NCBI RefSeq assembly: GCF_041027365.1
Contig: NZ_JBFTEH010000003.1
Coordinates: forward strand, 448,496-512,495
DNA: 64,000 bases
From: VKMB-3413 sp041027365
GTDB lineage: Bacteria > Pseudomonadota > Alphaproteobacteria > Rhizobiales > Rhizobiaceae
Direction of reading: 5' to 3'
Below the pieces are notes generated by a model. That model searched no databases and had not been told where the DNA came from. It was given only the letters and a program-made list of their open reading frames with translations. This document shows positions 55,712-63,361 of the stretch, piece by piece; positions within the stretch are counted from its first letter, which is position 1; the number at the start of each line of letters is the position of its first letter. Both the position numbers and the translations under genes were made by a program.

Positions 55712-56601
55712 CCGCAAGTCCGCCGCGTCCGCTGAAGGAAGCCTACAAGCTCACAACGATGCTGGACCTGGTGCTTGGCATCGACAGGTTCGAGAAGGGT
55801 CCTGTCGACGTCGAGCGCCTTGCGATCGAATACTCGACTAAGACGGCGCCGGCGACGCGGATCCACGAGGTCATAGACCGCGACCTCACCGGATGCGTCG
55901 GTGCCCTCGTCTATTCCGACACCGTTCCGCGGCAATGGGGGATCGTCTGTTCGACGGGACAGACCCCGGGGCGCCGCAACTTCACCATCGCCCACGAGCT
56001 CGGGCACTACCTCCTCCACCGCGACCTCATCGAGGCCAAAGATGAGGGCGGGATCTACTGCGAGGAGGAGAGCGTCCATCGCGGGGAGGGACCGGACATC
56101 GAGAGGCAGGCCGACGAGTTCGCGGCCAACCTCCTCATGCCCCTCAACGATTGCCGCAGGTTGCTTCCCGCACGGACTCGCCCAGACTTCGACCTACTCG
56201 GGACGCTCGCGACCCGCTACGGCGTCTCGCTCACCGCGGTGATCCTGCGGTGGCTGGAGTATACCCAGACCCGCGCCCTCATGGTCGTCTCGAACGAGGG
56301 GTTCGCGCACTGGGCCAAGGCGAGCGACGCCGCGTTCAGGAGCGGGGCCTACATAGCCACGAAGAACACGGTGTTCGAACTTCCGTCCGCGGCGACGGCA
56401 GTGACAGGCGACCACTCCGACGAGGCCCGGTCGGGCATTCTGCGCCCCCGAGGATTTTGGTTCGAGGAGTCCGTGGTCGAGATGTGCATCCGGTCCGAGC
56501 GGTACGACCAGGAGATCACGCTGCTGCACCTCGACGACGCCGGTCCCAAGTGGCAGGCGGACGAGGCCGTCGAGGACGCGTACGACCGCCTCTCCCGTTA
56601 A
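55708..56601 (+). CDS. ImmA/IrrE family metallo-endopeptidase
   Basis: A 297-residue protein with an N-terminal zinc protease domain: HELGH at 96-100 in NFTIAHELGHYLLHRDL, and the downstream acidic ligand region ERQADEFAANLLMP. A C-terminal domain of about 130 residues (ALMVVSNEGFAHW onward) could sense a signal. In ICEBs1, ImmA cleaves the repressor ImmR; in Deinococcus IrrE/PprI cleaves DdrO. By analogy it may cleave the coupled Xre repressor and switch on the E2-E1-JAB operon. Confidence 0.9.
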   Translation: MTASPPRPLKEAYKLTTMLDLVLGIDRFEKGPVDVERLAIEYSTKTAPATRIHEVIDRDLTGCVGALVYSDTVPRQWGIVCSTGQTPGRRNFTIAHELGHYLLHRDLIEAKDEGGIYCEEESVHRGEGPDIERQADEFAANLLMPLNDCRRLLPARTRPDFDLLGTLATRYGVSLTAVILRWLEYTQTRALMVVSNEGFAHWAKASDAAFRSGAYIATKNTVFELPSAATAVTGDHSDEARSGILRPRGFWFEESVVEMCIRSERYDQEITLLHLDDAGPKWQADEAVEDAYDRLSR

Positions 56602-56700
56602 ATAACGTTTGGGCAAAATGGGTCAGCGGGTATCCAACTGAGATTCAAAACTGGGAGGGGGGCGGCGGATCTCTACCCATTTCAGCCATTCCATAATGGG

Positions 56701-56722
56701 CCTATCCCGCGCATTGGATAGG
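56701..56722. terminator. Inverted repeat between convergent immA and DUF5983-like genes
   Basis: CCTATCC and GGATAGG form a perfect 7-bp stem with an 8-nt loop. Just before it CCCAT and ATGGG (near 56676 and 56695) can also pair. The 228-bp gap separates convergent genes, so a bidirectional terminator fits; no strong T-tract is seen. Confidence 0.4.
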
Positions 56723-56829
56723 TCACACCGGGGCGCGAATGTCCGCAATGCGGAACGGTCGCAAAAGCATTTGAACGACCGAAAAGGGCGCATTGCTGAC
56801 TTCACGCACCCGGCCACGCAAATATACTC

Positions 56830-57168
56830 CTACGGGAAAGGCGTCTGCCGGCATCGTTTGATGCCGTCGTACCCGCCAACGGGCAAACTCTCCTCGACGT
56901 CTGCGTCGGCCTCGAAGCGGAGCAGCCAGCACTCATTCCTCCCGGCCGCGATTGCCGCAGCAATGAACGCTTCCGAAAATCCTGCGGCCCGCAACTCCGT
57001 GACCACCTCGTCGCGTGTCTCCTCATCCATGAGGGTAGCGGTCGAGACGATCCAGCCATAGTCATAGGCCATGTTGTCGATCGGCAGGTCCTCGCCGCTA
57101 TCCAGTAGCTCGACATCGCCATTGGTGAGGTGCGCGGTTGAGATGTCGAGGAAGCGCAGGATGTTCAT
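56830..57168 (-). CDS. DUF5983-like hypothetical protein
   Basis: A 112-residue acidic protein: MNILRFLDISTAHLTNGDVE, DNMAYDYGWIVSTATLMDEE, GFSEAFIAAAIAAGRNECWL. The LDISTAHLT start resembles DUF5983 proteins found on plasmids and integrative elements. Function unknown. Its presence supports a mobile-element origin of the surrounding DNA. Confidence 0.65.
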   Translation of the reverse strand: MNILRFLDISTAHLTNGDVELLDSGEDLPIDNMAYDYGWIVSTATLMDEETRDEVVTELRAAGFSEAFIAAAIAAGRNECWLLRFEADADVEESLPVGGYDGIKRCRQTPFP

Positions 57169-57755
57169 CTGGTCGTGCAGTCCGCATTCGATTTGTGAGG
57201 GAGAGGCTATCGCCGGGCCGCGGTAAGCAATCCGTTTGCTCGCTCGCCGATCATTGCGAGCCCGATGTTAACCATGCCGGCGCCCGGACATCGCCGGCGC
57301 CTTGCGATCGGCGGTTGAAGGCGTCAGGTTTGGGGTCGGGCAGCGGTGAGCCGTTGCCTTCGACAAAGACGGCCCCCGCTGGTGCTGGACACACCGAACG
57401 AGGGCCTGACCCGCAACCTGGATAAGAGGTCTTGGGCTATGACGAGCCATATCCGCTTCGTCCCTTCGTGGAAAGTTCTGGCAGTGACGCAGGGCGCCCT
57501 GCGCCGGCAGATGGACGCCCGCGTCGTCCCGTCAGCCTGATCGCTGCGACGTCGCCCAGCGGTTGCTGAACAGGCGTCCGCTACCGCGCCACCCGCTTTC
57601 CATCCTCCATCCGAGACGATCCGAGCCGTTCCCCGGGCGGGGTTAGCCCTGCTCGCTACGGGCTCGCCATGCCTTTGCTCGCCGTCGCGGTCGCTTCGCC
57701 GCCTGCGTTGCCGAGCAAGGCTCGACGTCGATCGTCTCCCTTCAAAGGGACTTCC
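57169..57755. other. Gap upstream of the AAA+ protease module
   Basis: About 590 bases. A 64-codon plus-strand frame (57346-57540) has no family likeness and overlaps strong antisense frames, so I do not call it. GC-rich hairpins (for example CCCCGGGCGGGG near 57634) occur. The region probably holds the promoter of the four-gene module; I cannot place it. Confidence 0.4.
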
Positions 57756-58850
57756 ATGAACCGTTCTTCCCATTCCGCTCCGGCTCAGCCAGGTGCGGCG
57801 CCGTTCTCCGACGCCAGTGCGTCTCCTGCGTCTTCCCCTTCCTGCGTTGCCGCGCGCTACCCCTGCCGGATCGATCCCGCGACAATGGCGGACGAGCTGG
57901 GTCCATTGGTCGAGAGGGCGGTCGGGCTCGTCGCCGCGGCTGTTCCGGCGCCGGACGCGATCTTGGGCGGCTTCATCGGCATCGCCGCGCTGATCCGCTC
58001 GGTCTCCTTCCACGAGGGACGGCTTCTCGAGGAGGCGATGATCGCCATCGGGCGTCGCAATACGGATCTCGTGGTTCTCGGCGGCGGCGTGCGCCTGTCG
58101 GTGACGCCCGCGGCGCTGGAAGCCGTCGCGCACAATCGCTCGGGCGCGTTGAAGGGCCTGTCCCTCGACGCCGATGCCAGAGCGCGCAGCACGTACGCGC
58201 CGGACATCGTCACGGTGAACCGGCGCTACCGCTCGGCGCTGGTGATCGATGTGAAGCGCTCGCTTGCCTCCTATCTCGCGACGCACCGCCTGAGCGAGTT
58301 GAAGACGCGGATGCTGGCCGCCTCTCTGATCCTGCCGGACTGGCTCTACAAGGAGAGGAAGCGCCTCGCCGTCGATAGCGTGGGCATCGCCATCGTCGAC
58401 GGCTCGAGCGGCACGAGCGACCATGAGGCGGGCCTGTGGAGCCTTGCCGAGATCGACGATCTCCTGGAGGTCGATGGCGCCGCCTCGGCCATGATGCTGA
58501 TGCGCGAGCGCTTTGCCGCCCGCGTGCAGGGGCTGATCGAGGCCGAGATGCTGCGCCTTTCCCGGCCGCTGGTCGAGGCGGAGGCGCGGGAAGACGCCCG
58601 GTCGGGAGGTGCGAGCGATGCGACGACCGAGCATGATCATCGCGGCGTCGACTGCGGCGATGCGGATGCGTTCACGCCGGCGCCCGCCATTGCTGGTGCG
58701 GACGATGGAGCAGACCGTGCCGGGGTCCGTGGAAATGATTTCCACGGTCATTCGACCCGAAGCTCGGCGACGGCATCGACGGCCCGCGCGCCATCGCGAT
58801 CCGAGCGGCTGATACGCTTCGGTTTCGCGCAGCCGCGCCTTCACGCCTGA
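57756..58850 (+). CDS. Hypothetical protein of the AAA+ protease module
   Basis: A 364-residue protein with a low-complexity Ser/Pro/Ala N-terminus (1-45), a central folded region (about 50-280), then a disordered acidic/basic tail. The core has LDADARARSTYAPDIVTVNR, RRYRSALVIDVKRSLASYLA and LILPDWLYKERKRLAVDSVG. Asp followed by Val-Lys after a buried strand (ALVIDVKRS) recalls a nuclease DxK motif, but this is only a hint. AAGGGA precedes the ATG. It is the first of four same-strand genes. Confidence 0.65.
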   Translation: MNRSSHSAPAQPGAAPFSDASASPASSPSCVAARYPCRIDPATMADELGPLVERAVGLVAAAVPAPDAILGGFIGIAALIRSVSFHEGRLLEEAMIAIGRRNTDLVVLGGGVRLSVTPAALEAVAHNRSGALKGLSLDADARARSTYAPDIVTVNRRYRSALVIDVKRSLASYLATHRLSELKTRMLAASLILPDWLYKERKRLAVDSVGIAIVDGSSGTSDHEAGLWSLAEIDDLLEVDGAASAMMLMRERFAARVQGLIEAEMLRLSRPLVEAEAREDARSGGASDATTEHDHRGVDCGDADAFTPAPAIAGADDGADRAGVRGNDFHGHSTRSSATASTARAPSRSERLIRFGFAQPRLHA

Positions 58851-59001
58851 GGGTGCCCGGCTCGGTCATATGACCGGGGCCCAGTCTCCCTGCCGAGACG
58901 CCGCCGGTGACGCGACGGCGCCAGCTTCTCTCTTCCTCTTTTGACCGTGCCACCGCTGGTCCGCTTTGCCGGGCGCCGGGGCGCGCAGGATCTGCTCATC
59001 C

Positions 59002-59427
59002 ATGACCAAGTCTCCCTCAAATGATCACCACCGCCCGACCTCCGGTCCGGACAAAGCGCCAATCCCACTGCGCGGCACCGCGAAGGTGTCCGAGACGCCG
59101 CACCCGGCTCTGTCTTCGGCGGCGCCCTCCGCACTCATCAGGCCCCTTGTGACCGATGACCGGCTGGCCGAACTCGCTCGTGCCGCCGGGGCGCGGCGCC
59201 ACGGGGAAGCGGGACCGGACGCCGGCGGCGCCCTGCCGCTTCCCGATGCCGCGCTGGTCGTCAGCCTGGCGATCCAGAGCGTGAAGCAGATCGGACGCGT
59301 GCCGATGCCGATCCGGGATGCTCTCAGCCGGCTTGCCGCGTCGGGCGAGCCGACCTCGCAGGCCGTGCTGGACTGGCTTGGCCGGCGCGGCCAGAGGCGG
59401 TCGATGCCGGGGAGGGGCGCCCGATGA
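59002..59427 (+). CDS. Hypothetical protein coupled to the AAA+ protease gene
   Basis: A 141-residue protein with a disordered N-terminus and a helical C-terminal part (PDAALVVSLAIQSVKQIGRV then PMPIRDALSRLAASGEPTSQ). No recognised family. Its TGA overlaps the ATG of the AAA+ gene (ATGA), so it is made together with it and may be an adaptor. The start is chosen at MTKSPSND; an upstream frame exists. Confidence 0.6.
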   Translation: MTKSPSNDHHRPTSGPDKAPIPLRGTAKVSETPHPALSSAAPSALIRPLVTDDRLAELARAAGARRHGEAGPDAGGALPLPDAALVVSLAIQSVKQIGRVPMPIRDALSRLAASGEPTSQAVLDWLGRRGQRRSMPGRGAR

Positions 59428-62120
59428 CCCGGCGGCCTCTCTCCAGCAAGAGGAACAGTCAGGAACGGGAAGACCCGGAGCGGAGCAGCCGGGACGCAGC
59501 CGCGGTCAGCGCGGCCGTCTCGTCATCCGCTGCCGCTCCCTCGGCTCCGGCTCCGTCCACGGCAGTGACCGCCTCTTCGGAGCCGGGTTCAGCACAGCCA
59601 CTGTTGGCATCAGCGCCGGGCGGGGTGAAGACCGACGCCGGCAATGTCGCCGCCCTGCTCCTGATCGAGCGGGCTTTGGCCAATGGCGAACTGGACCCGA
59701 CCGAACTCGAGCGCCTCTGCCGCATGCCGGGCGCGATCGTGGCGATCCACGCCCAGGTTCACGGATTTGCGGAGACCGCTTGCAAGCTCGTCGAGTGCGG
59801 CGCCATCCTGCCGGGGCGGGTGGAAGCGGTTGAGCTGACCCGGATCCGGCTTTCCACCAAACGGCCATTCTCCGGTGGCGACGATCCGGCCTGGCGCCTT
59901 CTGACGATGACGCTCGACAGGACGGGCCAGATCGTCCTGGACGCCAAGGCGTCCGGCAGCAGGGAAGACGATCTGGGCGACCATCTCGCCTATGCCGCCC
60001 GATCCGGTCATCCGCTGATCGTCCTGTCGGAAGAGCCCGCGTTCCCTCCGCTCCTGAACCTTGCCGCCCACCACTGCCTCGATGGCGGCATGCTGGATGC
60101 GGCCATCGTCGCGCAGACGATCGCGATCATCACGGGCTACGCGGCGGAGGAGATCGAACGTGCGCTCGCAAAGCTTCCCCGCGACATCGAGCTGAACCTC
60201 CTTCCGCTCGCGGATCTGTCGCTGTGCATTCGTGCCGGCCTGCCGCTCGGCCGCATTGTGGCGCTGCTCACGCAGCTCGGCAGAACGGCGACGGAGGCGG
60301 TTCGCGCCAGTGCGGCGGAGGATGCCGCCAAGAGTGACGATGAGGACGACGACGACGATGACGACCTCGGCGCCAGTCGAACATTGGGACGCACGCAGGG
60401 CTCGATCCAGGAATCCGCGCGGAAGATTCAGGACAGGGCGAAGGGCGAGGGCAACCGCACCTCCAGCAGCAGCAGCGATCACAGGCGCGACGATCGCCAG
60501 GATGTCGGATCGACCGTCATCGAGCCGGAGCCTTCTGGAACTGACCCAAGCATGACGGTCGAGACCCTGTCCGGCTATGGCAAGGCCAAGGACTGGGCGC
60601 TCGACCTCAGGGCAGACCTCGATCTCTGGCGGGCGGGCGAGATCTCGTGGCGAGAGATGAGCACGAGGCTGCTGCTGTCGGGCCCGCCCGGAACGGGGAA
60701 GACGACCTTCGCGCGGGCGCTCTGCAACACGCTCCAGATCCCGCTGCATGTCGCCTCGGTGCAGGTCTGGCTCGAGCCCGGCTATCTTGGCAGCGTCCTG
60801 AGACGCATGTCGGCGGCCTTCGAGGCGGCCGAGGCGTCGGCGCCGGTCATCCTGTTCATCGACGAGGCCGACGCCATTGGCCGGCGCCAGCCGGACACCA
60901 AGGACTATGCGGACTACTGGAACTCGATCGTCAACCGGATGCTGGAGCTGATGGACGGCGCGGTGAAGACCGAGGGCGTCATCGTGGTCGGTGCGACGAA
61001 CCGCCCGGAAGCGCTGGATGCGGCGCTGACGCGCTCCGGGCGGTGGGAAACCGGGATCGCGATCCCCAAGCCCGATCGCGCGACGCTCGCCGCGATCATC
61101 GCCCACCATCTCGGCCCCGATCTCGAGCGGCTCGTCGCCGGCGGGGAGCCGGGCGATCCCGCGCCCCCCGACACCACCTCAGCGCACCGCGCGATCCTCG
61201 ACCGCCTCTCGCGCCGGGCGGTCGGGCGTACCGGCGCCGACATCGAGCGGCTGGTGCGCGAGGCGAGAGGCCACGCCCGGCGCGAAAGACGCGCCCTGAC
61301 CCTCTCCGATCTCCAGACGGCGCTGGATGCGGAGAAGCCGCAGCTTTCGCCCCAGCTTCGGCGCCGCATGGCGATCCACGAGGCGGGGCATGCCGTCATG
61401 CGTCATGCCCTGAAGCTCGGCACGCTCCTGGACCTGTCGATCGAGGATGAGCGTGGCGGCTATGCCGTCACGCACCATGATCTCAGCGTGGAGCAGGACG
61501 AAAGCTGGATGACGGCGCATCTTGCCGCAATCCTCGGCGGCCGGGCAGCCGAGGAACTGCTCCTCCGCAACGTCGCCAGCGGCAGCGGGGGCGATGACTC
61601 CAGCGATCTGGCGCAGGCGACGCAGCTCGCGCTTGCCATGGAAGTGGAGTTCGGCTTCGGCAGGGATCGTCCGCTCACTCACCGCAGCGCCGCCATGGCG
61701 CAAAGCCAGCTCCTGCGGGCGAGTCCGCTGGCCGAAGCCGTGGAGGCGCGCCTTCAGGCCGCGTCTGCGCTGGCGAAGAGGACGCTCGAGGCGCATCGCC
61801 CACTGCTGCTTCGGTTGGCCCAAGCGCTCCAGGCGGCAGGATCGCTCGACGCCAGCGAGATCGCCGCGATCCTCCATGCCGCGCCAGGCGACACGCCATC
61901 CACGCTCGAAGGGGAGGCAACGCCGAAGCAGGGCGGTCCCGCCAACCCGGATGGCATTGATGGCGAGGCTATTGCTCGCACCGCAACGACGAAGCGGCCG
62001 GGCGATGAAGCCGATTGGAGGGAGAGTGCGTCTTCGCAGGAGCGCTGCGAGCGTGGCGCGGGAGGAGCGTACGCGCACGAGCCTCTCGGCAACAGCGGGG
62101 ACAAGGAGCCCGGCGTCTGA
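59424..62120 (+). CDS. Soluble FtsH-like AAA+ ATPase / zinc peptidase
   Basis: An 898-residue protein. A non-conserved N-terminal region of about 400 residues contains an 11-residue acidic run near 305-314. The AAA+ domain has Walker A GPPGTGKT (420-427), Walker B LFIDEADAIG, sensor GATNRPEALD and SGRWETGI in place of the usual arginine-finger SRPGRFD. The M41-type peptidase has HEAGH at 652-656 and a later LGGRAAEELLL. No transmembrane helices are seen, unlike FtsH. Its stop overlaps the next ATG as TGATG. Confidence 0.85.
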   Translation: MTRRPLSSKRNSQEREDPERSSRDAAAVSAAVSSSAAAPSAPAPSTAVTASSEPGSAQPLLASAPGGVKTDAGNVAALLLIERALANGELDPTELERLCRMPGAIVAIHAQVHGFAETACKLVECGAILPGRVEAVELTRIRLSTKRPFSGGDDPAWRLLTMTLDRTGQIVLDAKASGSREDDLGDHLAYAARSGHPLIVLSEEPAFPPLLNLAAHHCLDGGMLDAAIVAQTIAIITGYAAEEIERALAKLPRDIELNLLPLADLSLCIRAGLPLGRIVALLTQLGRTATEAVRASAAEDAAKSDDEDDDDDDDLGASRTLGRTQGSIQESARKIQDRAKGEGNRTSSSSSDHRRDDRQDVGSTVIEPEPSGTDPSMTVETLSGYGKAKDWALDLRADLDLWRAGEISWREMSTRLLLSGPPGTGKTTFARALCNTLQIPLHVASVQVWLEPGYLGSVLRRMSAAFEAAEASAPVILFIDEADAIGRRQPDTKDYADYWNSIVNRMLELMDGAVKTEGVIVVGATNRPEALDAALTRSGRWETGIAIPKPDRATLAAIIAHHLGPDLERLVAGGEPGDPAPPDTTSAHRAILDRLSRRAVGRTGADIERLVREARGHARRERRALTLSDLQTALDAEKPQLSPQLRRRMAIHEAGHAVMRHALKLGTLLDLSIEDERGGYAVTHHDLSVEQDESWMTAHLAAILGGRAAEELLLRNVASGSGGDDSSDLAQATQLALAMEVEFGFGRDRPLTHRSAAMAQSQLLRASPLAEAVEARLQAASALAKRTLEAHRPLLLRLAQALQAAGSLDASEIAAILHAAPGDTPSTLEGEATPKQGGPANPDGIDGEAIARTATTKRPGDEADWRESASSQERCERGAGGAYAHEPLGNSGDKEPGV

Positions 62121-62455
62121 TGGTTCTGCACGTTCCTCCGCATGGGCCCGTCGAGGATATTGGATCCGTCATCGAGCGGCTGCGGGGCCTTCTCGCCGAT
62201 CTCGAGCAGATCGAGGCGGGTTGGCGTCCGACGTCGCGTGACCTGGCACAGGCGCCACGCCTGGACGACTGGCGCATCGGCCACCGTGCGGTGCCCTGCC
62301 TGACCGGCGTCGCCGAAAGGCATCCGGTGATACGGGACGGGCGACACGCGCTCACCTCCGATCTCTGGCTGATCGCGCCCGATCTCAGCTTTGCCCGCAC
62401 CCTCGGACGCTTCTATCGGCTCGGTCTCCCGTTCGGCGAGACGGGGCGCCACTGA
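62120..62455 (+). CDS. DUF6634-like protein
   Basis: A 111-residue protein: IERLRGLLADLEQIEAGWRP, TSRDLAQAPRLDDWRIGHRA, DLSFARTLGRFYRLGLP. The WRPTxxDLAxAPxLDDW pattern fits DUF6634 proteins of alphaproteobacterial plasmids and integrative elements. Function unknown. Translationally coupled to the AAA+ gene by TGATG. Confidence 0.72.
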   Translation: MVLHVPPHGPVEDIGSVIERLRGLLADLEQIEAGWRPTSRDLAQAPRLDDWRIGHRAVPCLTGVAERHPVIRDGRHALTSDLWLIAPDLSFARTLGRFYRLGLPFGETGRH

Positions 62456-62628
62456 GCCACGAGACAGTGCTCCCCTGGCGCACCAGGAGCCCTGGACCGT
62501 GCACGCACATGATCCGGGGCTCATCCATCGTGATCGCTATCACCGCCGAAGTGCCGGCGCTCTATCTCGCTTCGCTTCGGTGCGCATTGCGGGCAAGCTA
62601 TTGTGCCTCGTCTCGAGTTGCGCATTCC

Positions 62629-62699
62629 CGTTACCCCCGGTCCAGACAGGCGTTACCGGGCCATGCGCCCGCGTTACCAACCTCGCCGCAGGCGTGACC
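62629..62699 (+). repeat. Phased heptamer repeats (CGTTACC / CGTGACC)
   Basis: CGTTACC occurs at 62629, 62651 and 62672, and CGTGACC at 62693: intervals of 22, 21 and 21 bp, two helical turns apart. The intervening sequence is not conserved. The phasing suggests a protein bound repeatedly on one face of the helix, as for iterons or cooperative regulators. Confidence 0.55.
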
Positions 62700-63284
62700 A
62701 AGCCCGAGTCTTGCGATTCAGGAGCAAACGCCGTTGCGGGTAGGCTCTCCCCGGCAGGGCGGGTGAAGCAAGCCAACGTCCCGGCAGGTCGAGATGACCC
62801 GAGACAGGTTGCGCATTCGCGTGACAGGGCTCGAGACAGGCGATTCAGCGACGCCCGCCAGCGTTGCGCGGCCGCGGTCGGGCGATACACTCTTCGAGAC
62901 CGACGATACGCCGGCAAACGCCGTCAGCACGGGTGGATCGCGCAGCACGTTCAGAGCAGCTCCCGGACCGCCTCTTCAGCCGCGGCAAAAAATTCCGGGC
63001 GACCCTCTCACCCCTCTTCTTCCTGGTCCGGCCGAATACGGTCCCAGGCAGAAAAACGACTTCCACAGCCCTGCGGATCGGCCGCATCCGGGCGAGATGC
63101 CCGTCCGGCGCCCCGCGTCAAGGGCCGCTGCAACTGCGCAGGCAAGTTGGACAATCGGCATCCGGAAGCAAGATATCTTCATCGCAAGAAGGCCGCCGCC
63201 TAGTTCGGCCAATATATGCGCGATTTTCCGCCACATTGCGCTGTATAGCCAATACAAGAGCAAACATTACTTCAAACACCACTT

Positions 63285-63313
63285 TTGACTGCTTCAGCTA
63301 GTCCGTGTATTGT
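63285..63313 (+). promoter_or_regulatory. Promoter of the last gene
   Basis: TTGACT (63285-63290), a 17-nt spacer and TATTGT (63308-63313) lie about 50 nt before the start codon at 63362, in locally AT-rich sequence. AGGAG follows at 63347 as the ribosome binding site region. Confidence 0.6.
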
Positions 63314-63361
63314 GGTGTCTGGCGTCGCGAATGGCGCGGCGCATCCAGGAGAGTACATAGG

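Larger units (their letters stand above)
62456..63361. other. Non-coding region with short phased repeats
   Basis: About 900 bases without a supported gene. It holds the phased CGTTACC repeats (62629-62699), two partly similar stretches starting GTTGCGCATTC (62617 and 62808), and an AT-richer segment near 63190-63330 containing a promoter for the last gene. Frames here on both strands are low complexity. Confidence 0.5.

Noticed and set aside
50683..56601. Type II CBASS
   Set aside because: E1/E2/JAB enzymes are present, but there is no CD-NTase gene and no recognised cyclic-nucleotide effector in the window.
57346..57540. 64-codon plus-strand frame
   Set aside because: No homology or start signal; lies in a gap with equally long antisense frames.
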